64,000 nt of DNA from Chitinophaga pinensis (GTDB lineage Bacteria; Bacteroidota; Bacteroidia; UKL13-3), in assembly GCA_945861965.1 (NCBI GenBank), contig CAMAWM010000004.1, positions 32,403-96,402 of the forward strand, given 5' to 3'. Below the pieces are notes generated by a model. It was given only the letters and a program-made list of their open reading frames with translations. It ran no database searches and was not told the DNA's origin. Below, piece by piece: positions 8,906-18,706 of the stretch (its first letter is position 1; each line of letters begins with the position of its first letter). Position numbers and translations under genes: made by a program.

Positions 8906-9814
8906 TTAATTTAAGGGCAAACTAATTTCAAAAGTTTCGCCTTCTTTTAAAGTTAATGTATTTTTTTTGAGCCAAGGATTTAGCAACTTCATTTTTTTGT
9001 AGTTTGTACCTTTGTCAATCGACCACTTTGCTAAATCAACGATTGAACTTTCAATAGAAATTTTTTGTGTTGGAATGTGGTTGTACAAATGCGATTGCGA
9101 CAAATAAAATCCGTATCGAACGGGATGTTCAGCAATTTCTTTCATGGCTAAAACTCTGAACATATAGCGAGATGTTTCGGCATTTAAATGCAAATCGAAA
9201 TAATTGTTGCCGTATTGGTTTTGCATTTGCTTTCTCAATCCATCAATGCCCATGTTGTAACTTGCAGAAACCAAACTCCAATCTTTAAATTCAGCATACG
9301 ATTCTTTAAAATATGCACACGCTGCAAGTGTTGCTTTTTCTAAGTGGTATCGTTGATCAACTTCTTCGTTTATAATCAAGCCATATTGTTTTCCTGTTTT
9401 ATCCAAAAATTGCCAAAACCCTGCTGCACCAGCGGGCGAAACAACATTTAAAAACCCACTTTCAATCATTGCTACATATTTCATATCGGCCGGAATGCCT
9501 TGTTCTGATAAAATTTTTTCAATGATTGAGAAATATCTATTTGCTCTTTTTAATAACAAAAGCGTTTGAGATTGCCAATACACATTTGTCAGCAATTCTC
9601 GGTCAAATCGCTCCTTGTTATCGTAATCTTTTAATGAAATTTTTTCGCCTGCAAAATCTACAGCATCCGGAATTGGCAATGAAAATACATGGTATTTCTG
9701 TTCAAAATCTGCTCTTTGTTTATCATCATCGGTTAGTGTTGCATAAATAAAAAACACAGTTCCAAAGCTGACTAATGCTAAAAAAATAAATAAATATTTG
9801 CGAGAGAAAAACAT
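8906..9814 (-). CDS. Membrane-anchored lytic transglycosylase (SLT domain)
   Basis: A 302-residue peptidoglycan lytic transglycosylase that cleaves the glycan strand to make 1,6-anhydro ends. Residues 6-26 form a signal anchor without a lipobox. The SLT domain runs from about 95 to 215: the catalytic glutamate is E118 in MIESGF, followed by the signature SPAGAAGFWQF (126-136) and ASYNMG. A C-terminal region (from about 240) ends in TLTLKEGETFEISLP and resembles the start of a LysM-like or MltD-type tail, but no full LysM repeat is present. It is the first gene of a probable two-gene unit with the saccharopine dehydrogenase-like gene. Confidence 0.88.
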   Translation of the reverse strand: MFFSRKYLFIFLALVSFGTVFFIYATLTDDDKQRADFEQKYHVFSLPIPDAVDFAGEKISLKDYDNKERFDRELLTNVYWQSQTLLLLKRANRYFSIIEKILSEQGIPADMKYVAMIESGFLNVVSPAGAAGFWQFLDKTGKQYGLIINEEVDQRYHLEKATLAACAYFKESYAEFKDWSLVSASYNMGIDGLRKQMQNQYGNNYFDLHLNAETSRYMFRVLAMKEIAEHPVRYGFYLSQSHLYNHIPTQKISIESSIVDLAKWSIDKGTNYKKMKLLNPWLKKNTLTLKEGETFEISLPLN

Positions 9815-9879
9815 AAAACAAATATAATATAAGTTTTGCCGAAAAAAATCTTGATTATATTGCGGCTCTAAATAAAACT

Positions 9880-10839
9880 ATGCCAGAAGCCACATCATTT
9901 TCAAAAAATCCTGTTGTTTACTTTTTATCTAAAAGTTTAATTTTACTTGGAATGGTTTTAGTTTTTTTATCCATTTCTTCTTTTGCATTTACGTTAATCA
10001 TACAAGCAATTTGGGACATCAATATTGAACAATTAACAGCAATCATTTCAAATCCAAATTCTGTACCAAATGGCATTTTAGTTTTAAAACTTTTTCAGGT
10101 ATTTGTAAGCATCGGTTCATTTGCCATTCCAGCATTTATGTTTTCAAAAGCAATTGGCCAAAACCCCTTTACTTTTTTAAATATTAATAAAAATGGAAGT
10201 TTAATCAATTATGTTTTTATACTGCTTATTATGTTGGCATCAATGCCAATTATTTCTTGGCTTTATAGTTTAAATCAACAGATGAGTTTCCCTTTGCAAT
10301 TTGCCGATTGGGAACAAAAAATTAGAGAGTGGGAAAATGCTGCCAGCCAGCAAATGCAACTTTTTATATCGGCTGATTCGATATCTGTTTTGTTGTTCAA
10401 TTTGTTTATTTTTGCTGTTGTCCCTGCAATTACCGAAGAGATATTTTTTAGAGGTTGCTTGCAAAATTTTATTCGCTTTTCATTTAAAAATATCCATGCT
10501 TCAGTAATTGTTTCAGCATTTATTTTTAGTGCCGTTCATGGCCAGTTTTATGGATTTATTCCTCGATTTGCGCTCGGTTTGGCTTTGGGGTATTCATTTG
10601 CTTTTTCAGGTTCTATTTGGGTTTGTATTGCTGGTCATTTTTTAAACAATGCTGTTGCATTAATATCAAGTTATATTCTGTCAAAAAATAGTAATTTTGA
10701 TTTCTTGAAGGATGATTTTGCATTTCCATTTTATATAAATTTACTAAGCGTTTTATTGTGTGTTGGAATGTTGTATTGGATGTACAAACAAAATCTTAAA
10801 ACTATTTTATTAACCAATAATTGTAAAACAGATGAATAA
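9880..10839 (+). CDS. CPBP-family intramembrane glutamic protease (CAAX protease-like)
   Basis: A 319-residue polytopic inner-membrane protein of the ABI/CPBP (Rce1-like) family. Motif 1 is TEEIFFRG (paired glutamates and arginine, about residues 186-193), motif 2 is the histidine in FSAVHGQF, and motif 3 is GHFLNNA (histidine and asparagine). These are the catalytic residues of the Rce1 fold. About eight hydrophobic helices are visible. Substrates in bacteria are mostly unknown. The stop codon overlaps the start of cdsA by 8 bp, so the two are translated from one message. Confidence 0.9.
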   Translation: MPEATSFSKNPVVYFLSKSLILLGMVLVFLSISSFAFTLIIQAIWDINIEQLTAIISNPNSVPNGILVLKLFQVFVSIGSFAIPAFMFSKAIGQNPFTFLNINKNGSLINYVFILLIMLASMPIISWLYSLNQQMSFPLQFADWEQKIREWENAASQQMQLFISADSISVLLFNLFIFAVVPAITEEIFFRGCLQNFIRFSFKNIHASVIVSAFIFSAVHGQFYGFIPRFALGLALGYSFAFSGSIWVCIAGHFLNNAVALISSYILSKNSNFDFLKDDFAFPFYINLLSVLLCVGMLYWMYKQNLKTILLTNNCKTDE

Positions 10840-11638
10840 CTTTTTGCAAAGAACTTTAAGCGGTGCATTCTATGTTTTGGTAGTAGTAGTGTGCATACTG
10901 TTTGATCAAAAATCATTTTTAGTATTGTTGTTTTTGATAAATGCCATTTGCCTGAATGAGTTTTTTGGTTTGATGTTAAAAAACAAAAACACATTTGATA
11001 AAATATTATCAGTTTTAGCAGGAAGTTTAGTATTTGTAGTTTTATCTTCAAATGATTTTTTTTCTGTTGAAACGAATTGGATTATTCCTGCATTTTTAAT
11101 TCTTTTTTTGGCAAAACTTTACCAAAACAAAGGAAATGAATTTGAAACTTTGGCCCAACAAATTTTGGGAATATTTTATATCACACTTCCACTTGCACTA
11201 TTTTTTAATCTTTCGAACATGCCGCATTTTAGCTTCCATCCTGAATTGCCAATGGGTATTTTTATTTTGCAATGGACAAGCGATACCGGAGCTTACTTAA
11301 TAGGAAAAAGTTTTGGGCGACATAAATTGTTTGAACGCATTTCGCCTAAAAAAACATGGGAAGGATTTTTGGGTGCAATTGCACTTGTAATATTAACCGC
11401 TTTTGTATTAACACAATTTCAATTTTTTGGGACTTATACTCTCCAAAATTGGATAATTATTGGCCTTCTGATTTCAATATTCGGCACACTTGGCGATTTA
11501 TTTGAATCCTTACTCAAACGAAATCTAAAAATTAAAGACTCTGGAAATATTTTGCCCGGTCATGGTGGCGCATTAGATAGATTTGATGCTTTCTTTTTTT
11601 CGGTGCCTGCAGTTTATTTTTACCTTAGCTTGATATAA
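10832..11638 (+). CDS. cdsA: Phosphatidate cytidylyltransferase
   Basis: Makes CDP-diacylglycerol from phosphatidate and CTP, the precursor of all glycerophospholipids. 268 residues with about seven to eight membrane helices. SDTGAYLIGKSFG (150-162) with SPKKTWEGFLG is the nucleotide-binding part. The CDS signature follows: GTLGDLFESLLKR, KDSGNILPGHGGALDR and FD, which is the invariant acidic, membrane-embedded motif. It overlaps the CPBP protease gene by 8 bp. The product feeds PssA, encoded at 53.8-54.5 kb in this window. Confidence 0.95.
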   Translation: MNNFLQRTLSGAFYVLVVVVCILFDQKSFLVLLFLINAICLNEFFGLMLKNKNTFDKILSVLAGSLVFVVLSSNDFFSVETNWIIPAFLILFLAKLYQNKGNEFETLAQQILGIFYITLPLALFFNLSNMPHFSFHPELPMGIFILQWTSDTGAYLIGKSFGRHKLFERISPKKTWEGFLGAIALVILTAFVLTQFQFFGTYTLQNWIIIGLLISIFGTLGDLFESLLKRNLKIKDSGNILPGHGGALDRFDAFFFSVPAVYFYLSLI

Positions 11639-11697
11639 ACGCAACTCGATTTTTTCTAAAACTTTTTTATTCTTCAATATTATTTTAACCTTGCTTC

Positions 11698-13230
11698 ATG
11701 CCTTTGGTAAATTCACTTGTAAGTTGGTATCTTAAAAAAAGAATTCCATTAATTGAACGGATGTTACAAAATCCGTTGGAAGTACAACACGAGCAATTGA
11801 TGAAAAATATTCGGTTTGCCGAAAAAACACAATACGGCAATAAATATAATTTTGTTTCAATAAAAAATTTAGAGGATTTTAAAAACAAGGTTCCAATAAC
11901 CAATTACGAAGGATTGCAACCGTACATTGAACAAATGATGAAAGGCAATCAAAACATTTTGTGGCCTAGCAATATTTCGTGGTTTGCCAAATCCTCGGGA
12001 ACAACTGGTTCAAAAAGCAAATTTATTCCGGTTACATACGAATGTTTAGACGAATCTCATTATCAGGGCGGCAAAGACGCCATGTTATTTTACATAAACC
12101 AAAACCCAGAATCAACCATATTTGATGGAAAAGGATTGGTTATTGGCGGAAGTCACAATGTAAACAAACTAAACGAAGAAAGTTTTTTTGGCGATTTATC
12201 AGCTGTTATGATGCAAAACATGCCACTCTGGGCGCATTTCCTTCGCACACCCGAACTTTCAATTGCATTGATGGATAATTGGGAAGAAAAAGTTGAACGA
12301 ATGGCTAAAGCAACGATCAATGAAAATGTAACCAACATTTCTGGAGTTCCAACTTGGACGATTGTATTGATTGAAAAAATGTATGAACTAACTGGCAAAA
12401 ATTGTTTGAGCGACATTTGGCCTAATCTTGAATTATATGTTCATGGTGGCGTTAGTTTTACACCATACAAAGAAAGGTTTAAACAACTTACTTCTTCAAG
12501 TCAATTAACGTATTTGGAAACCTACAACGCTTCTGAAGGGTTTATCGGAATTCAGGACGATTTAAAACGAGATGATTTATTGCTCATGCTGGATTATGGA
12601 ATTTATTATGAGTTTATGCCTATGTCTGAATATGGAAAAGATTTTCCCAATACATATTCATTAAGTCAAGTAAAAATAGGTGAAAATTATGCATTGGTTA
12701 TCTCAAGCAATTCGGGTTTGTGGCGATACATAATTGGCGATACAATAAAGTTTACCGAAACCAAACCTTTTCGATTTAAAATTACAGGCCGTACTCGGCA
12801 TTTTATTAATGCTTTTGGCGAAGAATTAATCATTGAAAATGCAGATTTTGCAATTAAAAAAGCTTGCGAAAAATCTCAGGCTTTATTAGTTGATTATACT
12901 GCAGCTCCTATTTATAATGATGACAAACACAAAGGCGGACATGAGTGGTTGTTAGAGTTTGATAAAGAACCTACAGACATTAATTTGTTTATTGAAGAAT
13001 TGGATATTGCACTGAAAAATGCAAACAGTGATTACGAAGCCAAGCGATATAAAAATTTAGCCATGCAAGCTCCTGTAATTAAAATATTACCGCGTGGTAC
13101 TTTCAACACTTGGTTGAAACAAAAACAGAAATTAGGAGGCCAACATAAAGTTCCTCGCCTTTCAAATAATAGAACTATTGTAGATGAAATTTGTGGAATG
13201 ATGACTTCAGTAAAACAAAAAAGGCCTTAA
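11698..13230 (+). CDS. GH3 auxin-responsive promoter family protein (acyl-adenylate/amide-forming enzyme)
   Basis: A 510-residue cytoplasmic member of the GH3 family, part of the ANL-like adenylating superfamily. In plants these enzymes join amino acids to carboxylic acids through an acyl-AMP. The bacterial homologues, widespread in Bacteroidota, have no proven substrate. Visible motifs are the ATP-binding loop SSGTTGSKSKFIPVT (about residues 100-114), GVPTWTIVLIEKM, ETYNASEGFIGIQ (motif 2) and YIIGDTIKF (motif 3). HEWLLEF and RGTFNTWLKQK mark the C-terminal domain. Length is normal. A hairpin overlaps its stop codon and probably ends the transcript. Confidence 0.88.
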   Translation: MPLVNSLVSWYLKKRIPLIERMLQNPLEVQHEQLMKNIRFAEKTQYGNKYNFVSIKNLEDFKNKVPITNYEGLQPYIEQMMKGNQNILWPSNISWFAKSSGTTGSKSKFIPVTYECLDESHYQGGKDAMLFYINQNPESTIFDGKGLVIGGSHNVNKLNEESFFGDLSAVMMQNMPLWAHFLRTPELSIALMDNWEEKVERMAKATINENVTNISGVPTWTIVLIEKMYELTGKNCLSDIWPNLELYVHGGVSFTPYKERFKQLTSSSQLTYLETYNASEGFIGIQDDLKRDDLLLMLDYGIYYEFMPMSEYGKDFPNTYSLSQVKIGENYALVISSNSGLWRYIIGDTIKFTETKPFRFKITGRTRHFINAFGEELIIENADFAIKKACEKSQALLVDYTAAPIYNDDKHKGGHEWLLEFDKEPTDINLFIEELDIALKNANSDYEAKRYKNLAMQAPVIKILPRGTFNTWLKQKQKLGGQHKVPRLSNNRTIVDEICGMMTSVKQKRP

Positions 13231-13248
13231 ATTTCTTTAAAGCCTTTT
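13219..13248. terminator. Hairpin terminator between the convergent GH3 and ompH genes
   Basis: AAAAGGC at 13219-13225 pairs with GCCTTTT at 13242-13248. After one mismatch, inner TTAAA/TTTAA arms extend the stem around a TTTC loop. The left arm covers the last codons and stop of the GH3 gene. A/T runs flank both sides, so it can serve both convergent genes. Confidence 0.65.
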
Positions 13249-13269
13249 ATAAAATACCTTTTCAACTAA

Positions 13270-13845
13270 TTATTTACCTCCTGCTGGTTTTGGTGCAGTT
13301 GGATTTGCCTGAGGAGCTGGCTCAGCAATTCCCAATTTCTTTTTAATAGATGAAGTCAAATTATCTCCTTCTGGTTTGTAAAGCATACCTGCTGTATTGC
13401 TATCAAAAACGTAAGAATATCCACCCTCTTTTGCTACTTGAGCAATTACTGATTTAGCTTTATCAATAATTGGTTTCACTAATTCGGTTTCTTTTTTACG
13501 CGCATCTTCTTGAGCAGTTTGTTGAAACTCTTGAACGCTTTGTTGCAATTTTTGCAATTCACTTTGTCTAAATTCTTTCATTGTTCCAGAAAGTTTTCCA
13601 GGAGTTTCGGCATCTTTTTGAAATGCTTCGTACTTCTTTTTAAACTCATCGTTTAATTTAATCAATTCGCCTTCAAGTTGTTTGTTGTAAGATTCCATTT
13701 CAGTGCTGGCATTTTTATACTCAGGCATTGATACCATGATTTCTTGTAAATCGACATACGCAATTTTTTGTGCAGTTGCCGAAAAACTTCCTACGCTACT
13801 TGCAAGCAATATTGTTGTCGCAATTTTTTTCATGTACATGTTCAT
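13270..13845 (-). CDS. Periplasmic chaperone of the Skp/OmpH family (second copy)
   Basis: A 191-residue periplasmic protein: signal peptide ending near SATAQ, then IAYVDLQEIMVSMPEY, the conserved Skp/OmpH start. A long charged coiled coil (about residues 50-130, rich in Glu, Lys and Gln) forms the tentacles that hold unfolded outer-membrane proteins. The tail is proline/alanine-rich (about the last 18 residues). Two starts are possible, ATG at 13845 or ATG at 13833 (MKKIATTILL); the second gives the more typical signal peptide. It is the last gene of the uppS-bamA-ompH-ompH cluster, 99 bp after the other ompH copy. Confidence 0.9.
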   Translation of the reverse strand: MNMYMKKIATTILLASSVGSFSATAQKIAYVDLQEIMVSMPEYKNASTEMESYNKQLEGELIKLNDEFKKKYEAFQKDAETPGKLSGTMKEFRQSELQKLQQSVQEFQQTAQEDARKKETELVKPIIDKAKSVIAQVAKEGGYSYVFDSNTAGMLYKPEGDNLTSSIKKKLGIAEPAPQANPTAPKPAGGK

Positions 13846-13944
13846 TATTTTTTATATTTATTTTTTGAATTTTTGAGGTGGCAAATATTCAACCAGATTT
13901 CCAAAAAACCATAGAATTAAGAAAAATATGTCTTTTTTCTATAC

Positions 13945-14529
13945 TTATTTGCCTCCATTTGTATCTCCTCCACCTGTATTTCCGCCACTTCCAGTATTTT
14001 TATTTTTTGTAACTGAAATGCCTAATTCTTGCAAAACCTCATCGCTTTTATCGTATTTAGCATTGGTATAAAGCATTACTACCTCACCGCCTTTAGCAAA
14101 AATAAAATCGAGAGCACTTTTTTTAGCAACCGCCTGAACTGCATCAAATATTTTGTCCTGAATGGGCTTTACCAGTTCCTGTCTTTTCTTAAATAATTCA
14201 CCTTCGTAGCCAAATTTTTTGTTTCTAAAATCTCGGGCTTCTTCTTTCTTGGTGTTTATTTCAGACTCGCGTTTCTTCTTTAATTCTTCGGTTAATAATA
14301 TTTGCTCAGCCTGAAATTCTTTTTCCATTTTTTCTATCTCAGAAAATTTCTTTTCTAATTCTTTTTGCCACTCTTCACTCATCAAATCAAGTTGTTTTTG
14401 TGCCGAACGATACTCTGGCATTAAGTCCAAAATATATTCCGTATCGACATAACCAATACGCGCTGTCTGCGATTGGACATTGAAAACAAACAATAGAAGC
14501 AGTAGTAAACTCGAAATTATTTTTTTCAT
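13945..14529 (-). CDS. Periplasmic chaperone of the Skp/OmpH family (first copy)
   Basis: A 194-residue homologue of Skp. The signal peptide (MKKIISSLLLLLLFVF, cleavage near VQSQ) is followed by ARIGYVDTEYILDLMPEY, the family N-terminus. A Glu/Lys-rich coiled coil spans about residues 45-125 and ends at ELVKPIQDKI. The C-terminus is Gly/Asn-rich (GSGGNTGGGDTNGGK). It lies 11 bp downstream of bamA on the same strand, which fits a role in handing nascent beta-barrels to the BAM machine. The two Skp copies differ enough that they look like an old duplication. Confidence 0.91.
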   Translation of the reverse strand: MKKIISSLLLLLLFVFNVQSQTARIGYVDTEYILDLMPEYRSAQKQLDLMSEEWQKELEKKFSEIEKMEKEFQAEQILLTEELKKKRESEINTKKEEARDFRNKKFGYEGELFKKRQELVKPIQDKIFDAVQAVAKKSALDFIFAKGGEVVMLYTNAKYDKSDEVLQELGISVTKNKNTGSGGNTGGGDTNGGK

Positions 14530-14540
14530 TTTTATTGAAT

Positions 14541-17075
14541 TTAAAATTGTTGCCCTATGAGAAAATGAAAGTTTCCACCGTTTGCACCAATTCTGAGTGG
14601 AACATCGTCAATTCCCCAACCGTAATCCAAACCAATCATACCAAACATTGGAAGAAAAATGCGAACGCCTAAACCGTATGATCTGTAAACTTTAAAGGGA
14701 TTGAAATCTCTGAAATTCGACCAGTCTCCACCGGCTTCAGCAAAAAGTAATGGAAAAACAGTTGCTTGTGGATTTAGTGATACCGGATATCTTAATTCCA
14801 TTGTGTAACGGTTATAAACTGTTCCGCCTTTTTGTTGCAATCCTAAATTTGAATTAAAAACCATTGGCGTAAGTGTGTTGTCTTGATATCCACGCAATGC
14901 TATCAATTCGCGACCATCTAAACTAAAACCTGTAAGTCCAGAACCGCCAAGCCAAAATCGATCGAAGGGAGTAATTCCGGTTGAAGAATTATACGATCCA
15001 ATTGCACCAAAATTTACACGTGTCATAAACACCAGGTTTCCCATAATTCTATTAAAAAAACTTGCATCAAATTTCCATTTGTGAAACTCTAACCAACGTA
15101 GATTCACATTGTTCTCTTCGTTAGAACTGTTTGCATTTAACTGAGAAACATCTACTCCAAAAAGCGAATAAGGTGGTGAAAATTGTAGCGATAATGAAAT
15201 GTTAGATCCGCTTCGAGGATATATTATTTGATCGGTTGAGTTTCTGCTAAGTATTACTTTAAAGCTGATATTGTTTGACAGTCCTTTTCCAATTGATGAA
15301 ATATACGGTACGCCTAACAAACTATATTGATGATCGTATTGCTGAAAGCTAAGTTGGTATTGAAGTGTAAAATAATCATCCGGAAATTTTAATCTCTTTC
15401 CCAATCCAATTTGCATTCCGGTTGTATATAAACCTGCAAGTCTTGAATCTTCTGAAGTATAGCCATTGCTTTGGCGCGAATGATAAATGGAAAGACTAAA
15501 TGAATTTGGTCTTTTACCTCCCAACCAAGGTTCAGAAAAAGAAGCACTATACGATTGAAAAAACGTTCCGCTTGTTTGTGCACGTAACGAAATTCGTTGT
15601 CCATCTCCAGAGGGGATTGGGTTCCAATATTTTGGTGTAAATAACTTGCGTGCCGAAAAATTATTCAAACTTAATCCAAGGGTTCCAACTATCATTCCTG
15701 CGCCCCAACCTCCCGAAAGTTCTATTTGATCATTGGCTCGTTCTTCAACTTTATATTCAATATCAACTGTTCCTGTATTTGGATTTGGAACTGGATTTAC
15801 ACCCAATGCCTCAGGATTAAAATACCCAATACTTGCTAATTCGCGCAAGGATCTGGTAATATCGCTTCGGCTAAAAAGCTGTCCAGGTTTTGTTCGTAAT
15901 TCTCGCAGAATTACATGATCGCTAGTTTTGGTATTTCCTTTTACGGTTACTTTGTTTATTCGAGCTTGTTCGCCTTCAAATATTCTAATTTCTAAATCAA
16001 TTGAATCATTTTCTACCAATACTTCAACTGGTTCTATTCTGAAAAATAAATACCCGTCATCCATATAAATCGTGCTAATATCAAGTCCGGCTTGGCTCAT
16101 GTTTAGTTTTTCATCCAACTGCGATTGGTCGTAAATTGTGCCTGATTTTATGTTTAAAACTCCCTTTAATTTCTCTTCGCTATATTTTGTATTTCCGACA
16201 AATTTCAAGTTGCGAAAAAAATATTTTCTTCCTTCAAAAATCGAAATGTGAATTTGTAATGAGTTTAGATTATGCTGCCAAACCGAATCCGATACAATTT
16301 GTATATCGCGATAGCCAAGACTTAAATATTTATCTATTATTTTTTGCTTGTCATCGTTGTATTCTTCCTCCATAAAACGTGATTTGGCAAAAAGTCTTCT
16401 TTGGCGTTTTGTGTTTTTAAACAATCCTCTAATTTGCTTTTCTGTCAAAGCTGAATTGCCCGAAAAAGTAATATCGTAAATTTTTATTTTTTGCCCTTGA
16501 TCAATTGTTAATTTTAGCTTGGCAGTATTCTGCGATGGATTATCAGATTCTTGTTCGATTTTTACACTTGCATTGGGTCTACTTTTATCGGTAAAGAATT
16601 TTTTTACCTCGCGTTCTGTACTTTTCAAAAGGTTTTCGGTGATAATAATTCCCGAAGTCATGGTCAACTCAGTTCGTAAATCTTCCGCTTTTCCTTTTCG
16701 CAAACCTTTGATTGAAAAAGTAGAAAGTCTCGGTTTTTCGCGCAATTGAATTTCTAACCAAATTTTTTCGTCTTCAATTTTTTGCACTTTAATTTTTATA
16801 TCATCAAACAACTTTTGTTTCCAAAGATTGTTAATTGTTTTGGTTACTTCATCTGAAGGAATTCGAATTTTTTGTCCAGGTTGAATACCTGCCAAAACCA
16901 ACAAAACACTTTTGTCGTAATAGTTAGTGCCGCTTATTTCTACGCCACCAACTATGTAGGTTTTAGGCGAATTGTAATCAACAACAGCATACAATCCATT
17001 GCTATCTTTTTGAGCAAATGACATGCTGCAGAAAACCATACTTAGCAAAAATAAATTTAAACTTTTTCTACTCAT
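14541..17075 (-). CDS. bamA: Outer-membrane protein assembly factor BamA
   Basis: Inserts beta-barrel proteins into the outer membrane. I choose the ATG at 17075 (844 residues; MSRKSLNLFLLSMVFCSMSFAQ is a clean signal peptide). A TTG at 17087 would add four residues and overlap the uppS stop. The N-terminal half has about five POTRA repeats, recognisable from VEISGTNYYD, FSIKGLRKGK, ITFSGNSALT, LKFVGNTKYS and VTVKGNTKTS. The C-terminal half is a 16-strand-type barrel with FWLGGSGLTGFSLDGREL and RGYQDN near the conserved loop, ending in the outer-membrane signature LIGQQF with a terminal Phe. It sits in an uppS-bamA-ompH-ompH cluster. Confidence 0.96.
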   Translation of the reverse strand: MSRKSLNLFLLSMVFCSMSFAQKDSNGLYAVVDYNSPKTYIVGGVEISGTNYYDKSVLLVLAGIQPGQKIRIPSDEVTKTINNLWKQKLFDDIKIKVQKIEDEKIWLEIQLREKPRLSTFSIKGLRKGKAEDLRTELTMTSGIIITENLLKSTEREVKKFFTDKSRPNASVKIEQESDNPSQNTAKLKLTIDQGQKIKIYDITFSGNSALTEKQIRGLFKNTKRQRRLFAKSRFMEEEYNDDKQKIIDKYLSLGYRDIQIVSDSVWQHNLNSLQIHISIFEGRKYFFRNLKFVGNTKYSEEKLKGVLNIKSGTIYDQSQLDEKLNMSQAGLDISTIYMDDGYLFFRIEPVEVLVENDSIDLEIRIFEGEQARINKVTVKGNTKTSDHVILRELRTKPGQLFSRSDITRSLRELASIGYFNPEALGVNPVPNPNTGTVDIEYKVEERANDQIELSGGWGAGMIVGTLGLSLNNFSARKLFTPKYWNPIPSGDGQRISLRAQTSGTFFQSYSASFSEPWLGGKRPNSFSLSIYHSRQSNGYTSEDSRLAGLYTTGMQIGLGKRLKFPDDYFTLQYQLSFQQYDHQYSLLGVPYISSIGKGLSNNISFKVILSRNSTDQIIYPRSGSNISLSLQFSPPYSLFGVDVSQLNANSSNEENNVNLRWLEFHKWKFDASFFNRIMGNLVFMTRVNFGAIGSYNSSTGITPFDRFWLGGSGLTGFSLDGRELIALRGYQDNTLTPMVFNSNLGLQQKGGTVYNRYTMELRYPVSLNPQATVFPLLFAEAGGDWSNFRDFNPFKVYRSYGLGVRIFLPMFGMIGLDYGWGIDDVPLRIGANGGNFHFLIGQQF

Positions 17076-17083
17076 TTTTTTAA

Positions 17084-17827
17084 TCAACTACTTAATTGCT
17101 CAGAGGTTTTTCCAAATCTTCTTTCGCGGTTTTGATAATCTACAATGGCTTTGTACAATTCTTCTTTTGTAAAATCAGGCCAAAGTTTTTCGGTAAAATA
17201 CAATTCACTATACGCAAGTTCCCACAACAAAAAATTACTGATACGTTGCTCACCGCTAGTTCGTATCATCAATTCGGGATGAGGAATTCCGGCAGTTGAT
17301 AGATTTTCATCAACTGTTTTGTCCGATATTTTTTCAATATCAAGCAAATTATTTTTTACTTTTTCCGATATTTTTTTAACGGCTTTTAGTATATCCCATT
17401 TTGCACTGTAACTTAAAGCCAAAACTAATGTCATTCGGTCGTTATTTTTGGTTGCTTCTATTGCTTCCATTAATTCTTTTTGACATTTTGGAGGCAAATC
17501 ATCCATATTTCCAATTGCAATCAAACGAATATTGTTTTTTTGTAGTGTGGCAGTTTCTTTTTTAATAGTTGATACCAAAAGCTCCATCAAGGCTCTTACT
17601 TCTAATTGAGGCCTGTTCCAGTTTTCGGTGCTAAAGGCATAAAGAGTTAGGTATTTAACGCCCAACTCCGCACACGCTTCGGTTGTTTGTTGTACGGCAG
17701 TAACACCATTTTGGTGTCCAAAAACACGCAACTTGCCCAAGCCTTTTGCCCAGCGGCCATTTCCGTCCATAATTATGGCTATATGTTGCGGAAGTCGCTT
17801 AGTATCTATTTTATTTTTAAATGACAT
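17084..17827 (-). CDS. uppS: Isoprenyl transferase (undecaprenyl diphosphate synthase)
   Basis: A 247-residue cytoplasmic cis-prenyltransferase that extends farnesyl diphosphate to the C55 carrier lipid for peptidoglycan. IAIIMDGNGRWAK contains the catalytic aspartate D21, and LRVFGHQNG, LTLYAFSTENWNRP and IRTSGEQRISNFLLWE give the remaining conserved regions, including the C-terminal RxSxxxR-type substrate motif. Length is normal. It is the first gene of the uppS-bamA-ompH-ompH run. Its stop lies 8 bp before the chosen bamA start. Confidence 0.95.
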   Translation of the reverse strand: MSFKNKIDTKRLPQHIAIIMDGNGRWAKGLGKLRVFGHQNGVTAVQQTTEACAELGVKYLTLYAFSTENWNRPQLEVRALMELLVSTIKKETATLQKNNIRLIAIGNMDDLPPKCQKELMEAIEATKNNDRMTLVLALSYSAKWDILKAVKKISEKVKNNLLDIEKISDKTVDENLSTAGIPHPELMIRTSGEQRISNFLLWELAYSELYFTEKLWPDFTKEELYKAIVDYQNRERRFGKTSEQLSS

Positions 17828-17899
17828 ATACTAAGCTGCGAAAATATAAATTTTAGAATGAAATTTTTTTGAAATTTTTCAAGGCTAAACAGACTCGTT

Positions 17900-18526
17900 T
17901 TATCCAATAATCAATTTAGAAACTAATGGAAATAATAACACCATTGCAACTACGATAAACACAATTCCTATTCCGTGGTTGAGAACAGTTAGAAATTTAT
18001 CAGAAAGAAACTTTTTGATTTTTGTGGCTGAATAACATAGAAAAAATTGATTGAAAAACATAGCTACAATTAGTGCTGAAAAATACAAAAGTAATTCGTC
18101 AAAACTTTCAAGTACCGTTTCTTGATACGCTGTAATTCCAAGCCAAGTAAGTAATATTAGTGGATTGATAAGGTTTAGTACAATTCCTTTCAGAACATAA
18201 AAAATATTTTTGGTTTCGTTGCTATAAATTTTTGCGGCTTCACGTTTGTGTTTTCTATACGTGTAAATTCCCATTATGATGAGAGAAACAGCTCCGATAA
18301 TTCTAATTTCACTATCAAAATTTTTCAATTCGTTTTCAACGAAACTGCTTGCAAAAAGACAAAGTCCAATATAAACCAAATCGCTAAGCAATGCGCCCAA
18401 TGCTATGTACAGCGCTTTTTTATAGCCACGATTTATACTGGTTTCAATCAGCGCAAAAAAACCTGCTCCGAAAGAAAGTGTAAGAATTATGCCTGTAAAA
18501 ATCCCTTTTAATAAAATCCCAATCAA
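17900..18526 (-). CDS. LysE-family amino-acid exporter
   Basis: A 208-residue inner-membrane protein with about six hydrophobic helices. The start GIFTGIILTLSFGAGFFALIETSINRGYKKAL is the LysE/RhtB pattern (helix, small residues, then a basic loop). The central loop HKREAAKIYSNETKN is followed by KGIVLNLINPLILLTWLG, the second conserved region. Substrate unknown; members export basic amino acids, threonine or homoserine lactones. The only reasonable start is TTG at 18526, because the upstream frame reaches a stop four codons earlier without an ATG. Confidence 0.85.
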   Translation of the reverse strand: MIGILLKGIFTGIILTLSFGAGFFALIETSINRGYKKALYIALGALLSDLVYIGLCLFASSFVENELKNFDSEIRIIGAVSLIIMGIYTYRKHKREAAKIYSNETKNIFYVLKGIVLNLINPLILLTWLGITAYQETVLESFDELLLYFSALIVAMFFNQFFLCYSATKIKKFLSDKFLTVLNHGIGIVFIVVAMVLLFPLVSKLIIG

Positions 18527-18629
18527 CTGAAGTAAAATTTAATTTGCCGAAAATACTTTTAAAATCTTCTTCTAAAAAGTTTTTATATAATTTTATTTAG
18601 TAATTACTTTCTACTTTTTGTAAAGTTTG

Positions 18630-18641
18630 CATTGATCAATG
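18630..18641. other. Perfect 12-bp palindrome in the divergent LysE/18.7-kb gene spacer
   Basis: CATTGATCAATG is self-complementary. It lies about 104 bp upstream of the LysE-type start and 66 bp upstream of the start at 18707. A dyad of this size between divergent genes can be an operator, but the site is single and A+T-rich, so chance is possible. Confidence 0.25.
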
Positions 18642-18706
18642 ATAAAATGATTCAAAATTATACCAATAAAATAAAACTCGAATTTGTTTTCTTTGTAAAA
18701 AAGTAA